In this document: piece after piece, positions 12,002 to 19,097 of the stretch
How positions within the stretch are numbered: position 1 is the first letter of the stretch
Layout: each line of letters opens with the position of its first letter
Assembly: GCF_000502955.1 (NCBI RefSeq)
Contig: NZ_AYWO01000014.1
Span: 30,511 to 66,971 of the forward strand
Direction of reading: 5' to 3'
Length of the DNA stretch: 36,461 nucleotides
Origin: Mesorhizobium sp. LNHC252B00
GTDB lineage: Bacteria > Pseudomonadota > Alphaproteobacteria > Rhizobiales > Rhizobiaceae
Notes under the pieces: model-generated
The model's input: the letters and a program-made list of their open reading frames with translations, nothing else
The model's database searches: none
Told to the model about the DNA's origin: nothing
Translations under genes and position numbers: made by a program

Positions 12002-13188
12002 ATGAGTTATGACTACGATGAGCGTAAGTGGTTTTTGGAACGCCGTACTGACAAGACGATAATTAGTAAACGTATTCCTGGAATGGGTCCCGGCCAGCAT
12101 CTGCGTATCGCTACACACATCGTAGAAGGAGAGGCCGGCCTCGTATTTGGAACGATAAAGGACGAAGTCGTCCTCCGCCGAACGCCGGCCGGAAGATACG
12201 AGCTAAAGGCCACGTTCCTTGAGGACGATCGATCGATCTCATCGCTGACTATTCAGAAACATCTTAGTCGGACAGGACCGCACGATAAGCAGCATTTCAC
12301 GCTGGTCGGGCCGGAGATCAACACGCTGATCGGGTTCCTCGCAGGCCTTGAGACCATACCGCTCGACGACGCGTCAAAGGTTCACGTATCGGATGATGTG
12401 GTGCGCGACCTGGTGCTTAACCAGGCGCAAGCACGTCGCATCTTCGAGAAGAATTCCGACGTTTTCCTCGAACTGGCCCAGAACGAGGAAGTGGCAAGAG
12501 ATTTGGTTGCACTCGGATATCGCCGAAAGCAGCTCGCTCACTTCGATCGACTGCTTAACGACAACGCATTCTTCTCCGCAGAACGGCAACGGCTCGGGTG
12601 CCGACCGGAAGACGTGTGGCAACGCTTCTTCGAGGCCAACACATGGATATTTGGGTACGGCCTGTCGTACCAGTTTCTTTCTTCGCTTAACGAGAGGAAA
12701 CTGGAACAGATTGTGCGCGGTAACACGCTTGATGGCGCTGGAAAACGCGTCGATGGATTAATGAAGACCCGCGGCATTATCGGTTCACTGTGTTTTGTGG
12801 AGATCAAGCGGCACGACACGCCGCTTCTGGCTTCTTCGCGCTATCGCCCGGATACGTGGCAGCCTTCGTCCGAGCTTACCGGTGGCGTTGCACAGATGCA
12901 GGCAACGGTTCATGGTGCCGTCGAGCAGCTGGGATCTCTTTTGACGCCCAGCTCCGCGGACGGCGACCCGACCGGTGAAGCGCTATCAACATCGAGCCGC
13001 GATCCTGTCTCGTCATCGGTTCGCTGGCCGAATTTCAATCTGATCGTGGGACGAATCTCCCGAAGTTTCGCTCATTCGAGCTTCACCGGCGCCACACCAA
13101 TCGCCCAGAAATTGTCACGTTCGATGAGTTGTTGGAGCGCGCGAGGTTCATCGTGGAACATGGTCCAGAGCAGATGGATCAAGGTTGA
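12002..13188 (+). pseudogene. Shedu-type (DUF4263) nuclease, interrupted by one frameshift
   Basis: Shedu proteins (SduA) are single-gene anti-phage nucleases. Residues about 200-310 match the DUF4263 core: DVWQRFFEANTWIFGYGLSYQFL, then ERKLEQIVRG, VDGLMKTRGIIGSLCFVEIKRHDTPLL, with Asp251, Glu267 and Lys269 as the PD-(D/E)XK set and GGVAQMQATV after it. The first frame (12002 onward) breaks near 12986: a different frame then reads NIEPRSCLVIGSLAEF and continues to a stop at 13186-13188, ending HGPEQMDQG. A single missing base in the t(?)c codon at 12986-12987 explains this. Repaired length is about 395 aa, usual for the family. Whether the shift is real or a sequencing error cannot be told. 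If real, the conserved C-terminal 66 residues are lost and the out-of-frame end runs to 13213. Confidence 0.85.
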
Positions 13189-13255
13189 TTGTCAACAGGG
13201 ATGCTGCTTGTAGTGCAGGCCTCCGCTCACCGCGCTTGACTACCCATAATCCGAC

Positions 13256-13732
13256 CTACCCGTGGTCGCCTGCTGACGCGCAACTTTTGGCTGTTAGAAG
13301 CCGACACGCCAGCTCAGGCCCACCCCATCGCGTTGCGAATGTCTCGGATACTTCAAACCAGCTGCCGTCATTGCCTGCACCATGGTTCTCGCCCATGCAG
13401 GAACATTCGCAATCGTGCCCAGTTGCGTTGAGGCAAGCAGGGGAACATTTCTCCTGCTCGCGGTACGGCTGAATAATGTAAACGCTGCGGTAGCGTACAA
13501 GCGCGCGATCGACGAAATCATTTAGCCAGGCTTTCGGCAACTCCCAGCAACGCAGCTCCTCGATCCATTCCGGGCGATGCCGGCGTTCATTGCGCAGCCA
13601 CTTGCGATTGCCTTCTCCGTAGGGCAACCGCACCCGTAATTTCTCGCCCTTACCGATGCGTCGCAAGATGACCGGGATGGCTTCTTGATTCCACACCCGC
13701 TTCAGCTGCGCGTCGTCGAACAAAAGGTCCAT
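13256..13732 (-). CDS. Hypothetical protein with a Cys-rich C-terminal cluster
   Basis: Start ATG 13732 is chosen because GGGGGAAG lies about six bases upstream; the longer frame to 13891 lacks such support. The 158-residue protein begins MDLLFDDAQLKRVWNQEAIPVILRR and contains the cluster CSPACLNATGHDCECSCMGENHG at about residues 96-118, a likely metal site. The middle is rich in Arg and Trp/Tyr (KWLRNERRHRPEWIEELRCWELPKAWL). I do not recognise a family. It follows the AbiJ-like gene pair in the same orientation with a gap of about 240 bases, so it may belong to the same cluster. Confidence 0.6.
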   Translation of the reverse strand: MDLLFDDAQLKRVWNQEAIPVILRRIGKGEKLRVRLPYGEGNRKWLRNERRHRPEWIEELRCWELPKAWLNDFVDRALVRYRSVYIIQPYREQEKCSPACLNATGHDCECSCMGENHGAGNDGSWFEVSETFATRWGGPELACRLLTAKSCASAGDHG

Positions 13733-13973
13733 GTCATCTTCCCCCGAGCGGCCGTTATAGTACGCGTTCGTTGTGCCGCAAGCGAGGTCGCCCTGGCTGG
13801 CCTTGCGCCTTGCAGGAACGCGATGCGGTCGTCGAGCGCTGGCCTCGCGAGGAGGTCGCGCCGACCTATGGCCGCGTGAGGGCCGATCCAAGCTGCGGCA
13901 TCGCTGCCGCTGACGCGCTCGCGGACCATGTGAAACCGCGCGAAGTCATCCTTTCGCCCGAGACCCGACACCC

Positions 13974-15008
13974 TCATTGCCGAATGCGGTGCAGCCGAAA
14001 AAGCTTCTCGAAGAAATCCGTGATCCTCGCCTCGGCACCGCTACCGACCAGTTCATTCGCGCCGAACCGGTAGACCTCATATCCTGCAAGGCGCAGTTCA
14101 CGGTCAGCCGACACCATGTCGGCATAGACATTCAATGATGGGAGGTCGTTTTCCGAGAAATGGTGCTTGCCATCGACCTCGATCACGATGCGTTGACGGT
14201 TGCGAAGTAACATAAGGAAGTCCATGCGCTGACGCGGCAGAGGCAGTCGATGACGCAGGGTCTTCACCACTGCAGGGTCATAGTGAAGATAGACTTGCGG
14301 CAGGAGTGCGGGCAACTCCTCGCCGAGGGCGGAGCGATAGGACTTGAAGTAGGTCGCGAAAAGCTTGCGTTCCGCGTCCGAGGCCAGCGATTCCTGAAGG
14401 CGCGCCCCGAGTTTTGCGGCATCTGCTCCCGGCGCAACCTCGCCCCACCAGGCGACGAGCTCCGACCACAGAAGTCCGCTCGCGCCGATCGGCCGGTCGT
14501 AAACAAGGCAGCTCTCTTCGCCGGACAGTATGACGATGTCGTTGTTGATCGCATCGGCGAAGCCGATCTCCGGCTTTGGTCCCCGCGAGGCAAAGATCAG
14601 GTTCTTCGGCCTGCCACCGACCCCGCGCACAAGAGAGCGAAAACTGAAGAGCGGATGACCGGAGATTTCGCCATCCTGGGCCAGCTCATATCCATCCCGC
14701 GAAAGGACCTTGTTCAGGGCAGCGACCGTCTTCGCCTGCTCATCGCCAGATCGGGAAAGGGGGTGAACAGCCTGTTCGAGCAAAGCGCCGAACCTGGCCC
14801 TTGAACAATCGAAGGCCCCGATCTTTCCAAAAAGGCCTTCCACCGACCAGTCGCCGGGATGTTGATCCATGTGCCGGATGATCTGGTCGCGCAAGCTCGG
14901 GCCCTTGCTTCCGAAGAAGGCTTCAAATGGAGAGGAAAGCGGGAAGTAGACCTCGATCACTTCAACGGTGCTGCGCTCGCCAGCGAGATCGTCCGAGGAT
15001 CCGCGCAA
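13974..15008 (-). CDS. AbiJ-like protein with C-terminal PD-(D/E)XK-type nuclease region (main piece)
   Basis: The ORF (344 codons, nominal TTG start) carries a segment of AbiJ N-terminal type (AbiJ-NTD3-like): FFGSKGPSLRDQIIRHMDQHPGDWSVEGLFGKIGAFDCS and the following Asp/Glu-Gln-rich helices. The C-terminus, RQRMDFLMLLRNRQRIVIEVDGKHHF, looks like a restriction-endonuclease-fold core with Asp263, Glu277, Asp279 and Lys281, followed by YEVYRFGANEL. It is probably a nuclease effector of an abortive-infection system. The reading starts in the middle of a continuous family pattern: its beginning joins in another frame to the preceding 110-codon ORF (see next entry), so the gene is likely one frameshifted CDS of about 445 codons. 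AbiJ assignment is from recall. Confidence 0.65.
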   Translation of the reverse strand: MRGSSDDLAGERSTVEVIEVYFPLSSPFEAFFGSKGPSLRDQIIRHMDQHPGDWSVEGLFGKIGAFDCSRARFGALLEQAVHPLSRSGDEQAKTVAALNKVLSRDGYELAQDGEISGHPLFSFRSLVRGVGGRPKNLIFASRGPKPEIGFADAINNDIVILSGEESCLVYDRPIGASGLLWSELVAWWGEVAPGADAAKLGARLQESLASDAERKLFATYFKSYRSALGEELPALLPQVYLHYDPAVVKTLRHRLPLPRQRMDFLMLLRNRQRIVIEVDGKHHFSENDLPSLNVYADMVSADRELRLAGYEVYRFGANELVGSGAEARITDFFEKLFRLHRIRQ

Positions 15009-15294
15009 CGTCTCGCCGTGTGATCTGCGTCAACGGCGGCTCGGCCGCCTCGAGCACCTTGCGGCCCGCTTCATCGAGCGGGATGTCATCGCGGGCCGCA
15101 GCGAATTTGAGCGCCAGCTGAGCCAACTCTTCCTGCGTGAGCTTCTCGAGCGCAGCTTCGACACGCTGCCGCTTCGAGTAGCCCTCCGGAGCTGGCACGA
15201 CCAGCCCGGCGATCCGTTCCGGCTCTTCGCTCAATTGCGTGTGGCCCATCCCGTGCAGAAGCCCGAAGACAAGCCCGTAGAGGTCATCCGTCAC
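14962..15294 (-). CDS. N-terminal piece of the AbiJ-like protein, frame-shifted from main piece
   Basis: The 110-codon ORF starts MTDDLYGLVFGLLHGMGHTQ and ends in a helix-rich stretch EAAEPPLTQITRRDVARILG, the kind of N-terminal lead that precedes AbiJ-type domains. From about codon 100 its sequence becomes nonsense, exactly where the other frame continues GSSDDLAGERSTVEVIEV. The two ORFs overlap by about 47 bases (14962-15008) and only a one-base change is needed to fuse them. Its start overlaps the end of the upstream gene (15284-16180) by 11 bases, which argues for an operon. It could also be a real separate small protein with programmed shifting; I favour a frameshifted gene. Confidence 0.55.
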   Translation of the reverse strand: MTDDLYGLVFGLLHGMGHTQLSEEPERIAGLVVPAPEGYSKRQRVEAALEKLTQEELAQLALKFAAARDDIPLDEAGRKVLEAAEPPLTQITRRDVARILGRSRWRAQHR

Positions 15295-16180
15295 GCCCCG
15301 TCCCCTTCAGGATAACGCGCACGAATGCAAACATCCGCGTAAACAGGTAATCGACATGATCCGGAGAGATCAGCACCTCCTGCGTCGTCTCGGAATGACG
15401 AATGCGGAAGCTGTTCCCGATCGTCGTCAGCTCGGCAGCCTCCCGGCCAAGAGCGTTCCGGAACCCAGAGTCCTGAGTGGCGACGCGGTCCAGCAGCGCA
15501 TCGGCCTGGGCGCGCTTATTGGCGCCGGGTTCCAGCGTCTTCAGCCGTTCAAAAGCATCCCACAGCTTCTCCAGCGCGTCCTGCCGGTCCTCGGGCTTTG
15601 GCGAGAGAAACCGTTGCCGAGCGGCTTCGAGCAGCCGGTCGGTTTCCGCATCGCCCGTCTGAAACATCGCCCAACCGAGCGCATTGGCGACCGGCTGGGG
15701 GAGGAGGCGGCGAGCCTGCCCGATCGGTGTTAGCTCATAAGCGACCGCGTTGCGACGAAACAGGAGATTCACGTCCGCCACAAATCGCGTGAGGCCAGCA
15801 TCGCGGTTCCAGCTCAAGTGATGGTGGCCGAAGTAGGAGTGATAACTGCCCTTGATCGGTTCGCCCACGGCGCTGGCGCAAAACTCGAGCAGATCGAGGA
15901 TCACCGGCGTATCGGGCACTTCGTTTGCGGAGAGCGGCCACAGAATCCACGGCACCTCGGCGCCCAGCACCCGGCTGAAGGCCTGAGCATCACATCCGTA
16001 CGGACCGTTGCCGTCGGGACACTGTTCCGGAAAGCGCAGGCCAAACGAGCCGTCGCCGATCCTCGTCTGGATCAAGCTGTAAAGGCCAGCCCACAGACGC
16101 GCATCAATAACGTCAATGGTTGCGGGACGTGCTCCGTATTCCCGATCGGTAAAATAGGTCGACACCCTTTCCCCCATCAT
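15284..16180 (-). CDS. Unknown protein, partner of the AbiJ-like gene
   Basis: The 298-residue soluble protein has no signal peptide or membrane helix. It contains a long helical region (EAARQRFLSPKPEDRQDALEKLWDAFERLKTLEPGANKRAQ) and a C-terminal pattern TIGNSFRIRHSETTQE then HVDYLFTRMFAFVRVIL, which I associate with uncharacterised abortive-infection-related proteins. The pattern lacks the R-x4-6-H of HEPN RNases. It heads a leftward set with the AbiJ-like gene, overlapping by 11 bases, so the two are probably co-transcribed and cooperate. Its role (sensor, regulator or toxin) is not known. It is the least explained gene of the candidate defence cluster. Confidence 0.65.
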   Translation of the reverse strand: MMGERVSTYFTDREYGARPATIDVIDARLWAGLYSLIQTRIGDGSFGLRFPEQCPDGNGPYGCDAQAFSRVLGAEVPWILWPLSANEVPDTPVILDLLEFCASAVGEPIKGSYHSYFGHHHLSWNRDAGLTRFVADVNLLFRRNAVAYELTPIGQARRLLPQPVANALGWAMFQTGDAETDRLLEAARQRFLSPKPEDRQDALEKLWDAFERLKTLEPGANKRAQADALLDRVATQDSGFRNALGREAAELTTIGNSFRIRHSETTQEVLISPDHVDYLFTRMFAFVRVILKGTGRDG

Positions 16181-16842
16181 CGCTTCTCAGCACGGTTCTC
16201 CTCCTGGCAATGTCTGCGCATCGCTTGATCGGCGTCTCGAAGGCTCCGCGTGGTCCAGCAGCAGGCCGCTCCCCACCTCAGGAGGAAATTGCGAGGCGGT
16301 ATTGTTAATTAACAGCAGTTGGAGTCAGCAGATCATTACGCTCTGCTCTCGATCTACAAAGGATGCGCATGTTTCACAAGCGGACAGGAAGCGCGGCGCG
16401 TGATGACAGGCTTCAGCTTTGAATTCCAACCGGCCACCCGTAGAGAAACAGCGGCGTTGAGCATTAACGGGCCTGCCCGAACGGCTGATTTTCCCCAAAG
16501 GCTGTCGTCGATAGATCGATGGGGTCGCCTGCCGAAGGGCATCTATCGGCTGGGCACGTCCTATAACCGGACAGTCCACTTGCGGCCCCAATCATACCGC
16601 CCCCACAGCAGGGCATGGCATGCTGGACGGAAAGTCACTCTCGTTTGCCTCCAGCCGATTGCGATGTTGCCACTGTTTGGCTCTCGGTTCGGTGCTCGTG
16701 CAAATTTGCAGCGGCTATTTTCGCTCTGTTTCCTGACGGACGTCGTCGACCACCACGACTGATTGGTCAGTTCTCGTGCGCAACCAACCCCTCCGCCACT
16801 CGTTGGTTCGTTGCTTTGCGAGAATCTCCCCTTGGCCGTTCA
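16181..16842. other. About 660 bases without a convincing gene
   Basis: Overlapping short ORFs exist but none carries a ribosome binding site plus a recognisable sequence. The KTSC gene reads into this stretch upstream of its probable start, yet the extra codons do not look coding. A TTAATTAA-containing A/T-rich spot at about 16300-16320 may be the promoter of a rightward gene. I see no tRNA, repeat or insertion-sequence end. Confidence 0.5.
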
Positions 16843-17061
16843 ATGCCGTCGACCTCGATACGCAAGTTCGACTATGACCGTAACAACAGGGTACTCTTGG
16901 TTTGGTTTGTCGCCAGCGGGAAGCACTACGAGTTCTCGGACGTACCGCCTGAGATCTTTACCGCGTTCAAATCTGCCTTCGCCAAAGGCCGTTATTTCAA
17001 CGAGCACATCCGCAATCACTTCCGGCACCGCTTAGTCGGACCTGCGAGTTTCAAGGATTAG
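16843..17061 (+). CDS. KTSC domain protein, 72 aa
   Basis: The start is placed at ATG 16843: the reading from here, MPSTSIRKFDYDRNNRVLLVWFVASGKHYEFSDVPPEIFTAF, is the whole KTSC domain (a short beta-rich domain with a conserved tyrosine and the VPxxxFxxFxxAxSxGxYFN pattern). Residues KSAFAKGRYFNEHIRNHF complete it. The ORF extends 76 codons upstream to 16615, but those are not family-like. KTSC proteins are small, widespread in phage and bacteria and of unknown function. The stop at 17061 is immediately followed by a fragment of a GntR gene in another frame, so this is a join made by a past deletion or insertion. Confidence 0.75.
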   Translation: MPSTSIRKFDYDRNNRVLLVWFVASGKHYEFSDVPPEIFTAFKSAFAKGRYFNEHIRNHFRHRLVGPASFKD

Positions 17062-17480
17062 GGGCTTCTCGCCGCTGCGCGAGGCGCTAAATCGCCTGCA
17101 GGCCGAGCGGCTGGTGACGGCGGAATCGCTGCGCGGTTTTCGCGTGGTGCCACTCTCTCTCGACGAGTTGCGCGATGCTATGTCGGTGCGCATCATGGTC
17201 GAGACGCAGGCGCTGCGCGCTGCGATCCGCAATGACGACGATGCCTGGGCGACGGGGATCGTCTCGTCGCTCTACGCCCTCAACGTCCAGGCTGGACGCA
17301 CCGGACCTGAGGCTGACATCTGGACTCTCGAGGCGAGGCATTACGCGTTCCACCGCGCCCTGTTGGCGGCGTGCAAATTACCGTGGACGTTGGAATTCGC
17401 TTCGACCGCCTCCACGCGGCGACGGATTCCTTTTGGCCGCCTCGCACCCGGCCGGCCGCGACGTGCAAGCCGAACACAGC
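17062..17480 (+). pseudogene. Fragment of a GntR/FCD-family transcriptional regulator
   Basis: The sequence right after the KTSC stop reads GFSPLREALNRLQAERLV, the recognition helix and wing of a GntR HTH, then SLDELRDAMSVRIMVETQALRAAIRNDDD and ARHYAFHRALLAACKLPWTLEF, the start of an FCD ligand-binding domain. The first half of the HTH, with any start codon, is missing, and the FCD domain ends by about 17440 as the frame runs into unrelated sequence. The same frame then continues into the next gene without a stop, which explains the long ORF in this frame. It is a truncated remnant, probably left by recombination. Confidence 0.75.
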
Positions 17481-17626
17481 GCCCTAAGAAGAACTGGCTT
17501 AATCTTCTCGACGATTTCAAACCCCAGCGCATCCAGCACAAACTGTATCGATCGGAGCAAAGGCGGCGCCGCCTTTATCCAGTGATGGCTTACCGTGGTT
17601 GCCGCCTCTGGCGCATCTGCAAACGG

Positions 17627-17938
17627 ATGAAGGGGCGTGTGGTCAGCAATACGGTGTCCCCTCGATCGACTGACAATGCAGACCTCGATAGGCTCGAAGG
17701 CGAGGCCCGTTTGGCCGAAGCTAGAGCCAAGTTGCTCACGGCGGAACATGTAACGCAGGATGGCAACAAAAAGACATGGTGGAAGGATGGGCAACTCAAC
17801 CTGTTAATCATTGGTGGTATCGTGACGATCATGGGCAATCTCGGGGTTGCCGCCTACAACGGTTATGAAACGCGCTTTGAAGATAGATTGAAGGCCGTTA
17901 TGATTCTGGACTTATTGCAGACCCGGGCGACAAATTGA
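17627..17938 (+). CDS. Small single-span membrane protein, upstream of a lysozyme-like gene
   Basis: The upstream reading frame is continuous with the GntR remnant, so the start must be chosen. ATG 17627 is used; GTG 17639 and GTG 17654 are possible. Residues about 20-40 form a charged helix (DLDRLEGEARLAEARAKLL) that could be a coiled coil, then KKTWWKDGQ and one membrane span, LNLLIIGGIVTIMGNLGVAAYNGY, followed by a short C-terminal region. Its stop overlaps the TTG start of the lysozyme-like gene (TTGA). The pairing of a small membrane protein with a cell-wall enzyme recalls holin-endolysin arrangements; this is only an analogy. Confidence 0.55.
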   Translation: MKGRVVSNTVSPRSTDNADLDRLEGEARLAEARAKLLTAEHVTQDGNKKTWWKDGQLNLLIIGGIVTIMGNLGVAAYNGYETRFEDRLKAVMILDLLQTRATN

Positions 17939-18567
17939 AAAAAGCAGTCACGAAGTACTTTCCGGTTTTGCCTGCCCCCAGCGGTGCTGTGCCATCCTTC
18001 CTCGACCCTTCTGACTACGCGCAAGCCTTCTGGCAGGTTTCCCTAGACGCCAGCCAGATGTCCATGATCGACAACGAAGCCAACAAGATCACGGCCGGGC
18101 GCCAGACATTCGAAACCGTAGCCAAAGCAACCCATGCCCCTTGGTACGTCGTGGGCGTTGTATGGATGTTGGAGACCGGAGGCGATTTCAGCACTCACCT
18201 TCACAACGGCGATCCGCTCACGGCCCAAACAGTTCATGTCCCCGCCGGACGACCGCTCCAGGGGCAGCCTCCGTTTACGTGGGAGGCAAGCGCGATCGAC
18301 GCGATCAAGCTTTACAAATTGGACAACACTGACACGCTCGACCTAGGCGACATGCTAGATCGGCTCGAGGGATACAATGGCTATGGCTACCGTCGCCATC
18401 AGGTGTCGTCGCCGTTCCTTTGGGCTTTCACGAGTGGCTACGCTGGTGGATCGTACGTGGCAGACGGCGTCTTTGCGTCAGATGTGAAATGGGCAAGACC
18501 GGGAGCCGTTGCCTTGCTGCGCCGTCTCCAGGATCGCAGAGCGATTAACTTGAAGGGGACAAACTAG
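17935..18567 (+). CDS. Lysozyme-like (putative peptidoglycan-degrading) protein
   Basis: The TTG start at 17935 overlaps the previous stop (TTGA). The 210-residue protein has no clear signal peptide. It contains a pattern of the lysozyme-like family that I recall: WYVVGVVWMLETGGDFSTHLHNGDPLT, with Glu80 as candidate catalytic acid, then VPAGRPLQGQPPFTWEASAIDAIKLY, DMLDRLEGYNGYGYRRH, SPFLWAFTSGYAGGSYVADGVFASD and a C-terminal LRRLQDRR. The family occurs in rhizobia, cyanobacteria and phages and is predicted to hydrolyse peptidoglycan. Its partner is the small membrane protein upstream, coupled by overlap. How it reaches the wall is unclear. Confidence 0.7.
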   Translation: MKKAVTKYFPVLPAPSGAVPSFLDPSDYAQAFWQVSLDASQMSMIDNEANKITAGRQTFETVAKATHAPWYVVGVVWMLETGGDFSTHLHNGDPLTAQTVHVPAGRPLQGQPPFTWEASAIDAIKLYKLDNTDTLDLGDMLDRLEGYNGYGYRRHQVSSPFLWAFTSGYAGGSYVADGVFASDVKWARPGAVALLRRLQDRRAINLKGTN

Positions 18568-19097
18568 TGGCTAGCTGCTTCGCGCCGCTTATCCACACCG
18601 ACATCAGCTTCGCGAGACAGTGTATTGGGCCTGTTGTCCTATTTGCATAGGGGCTGATTGAAATTGGCGGGTGGGATTACCGGCGTATGCGTGTTGTAGA
18701 GCCGGACTGACGAGATGGAAGAAGAAGCAAGGATGACGACCGGCCAGATTTGCATCGATGGAAACCACTCCCGTGGTGCTCATCAATCACCTTGCATGTT
18801 GCGCTGACATTGGGCCGCGCGGCCGACCTGTTTCAGGACAACGCCTGACGAGCAGATATCGGTCTAGCCATCTTTCAGAATTTCGCCCCGGTGGGACCTC
18901 TATGGTACCGAGGATCATCAGAAACGCAGATGCGGCACCCGATCGAAGTAGCAAGCCGAATATTACCCGAAAAAGCCTAAGCGAACGCGGATACCATGCT
19001 TTAAGAAAATTTGACTTGTGCATCGACCCGTCGCTGTCAAATCGAGCAATTGCTGTTATCAGAGTGTAGGCTAGGAAGATCGCGATCGGGGGAGGCG
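18568..19097. other. About 530 bases without a convincing gene
   Basis: No ORF with a ribosome binding site and familiar sequence is visible on either strand. The last 80 bases hold the leader of the KAP NTPase gene (GGGGGAGG directly before ATG 19098). I see no tRNA or complete insertion-sequence end. Confidence 0.5.

Noticed and set aside
15284..16180. HEPN ribonuclease in the AbiJ partner gene
   Set aside because: The expected R-x4-6-H motif is not found; the RIRH pattern has a different spacing.
17114..17938. One 274-codon protein combining GntR and membrane protein
   Set aside because: The N-terminal part is a truncated GntR regulator and the C-terminal part an unrelated membrane protein; the long frame is accidental.
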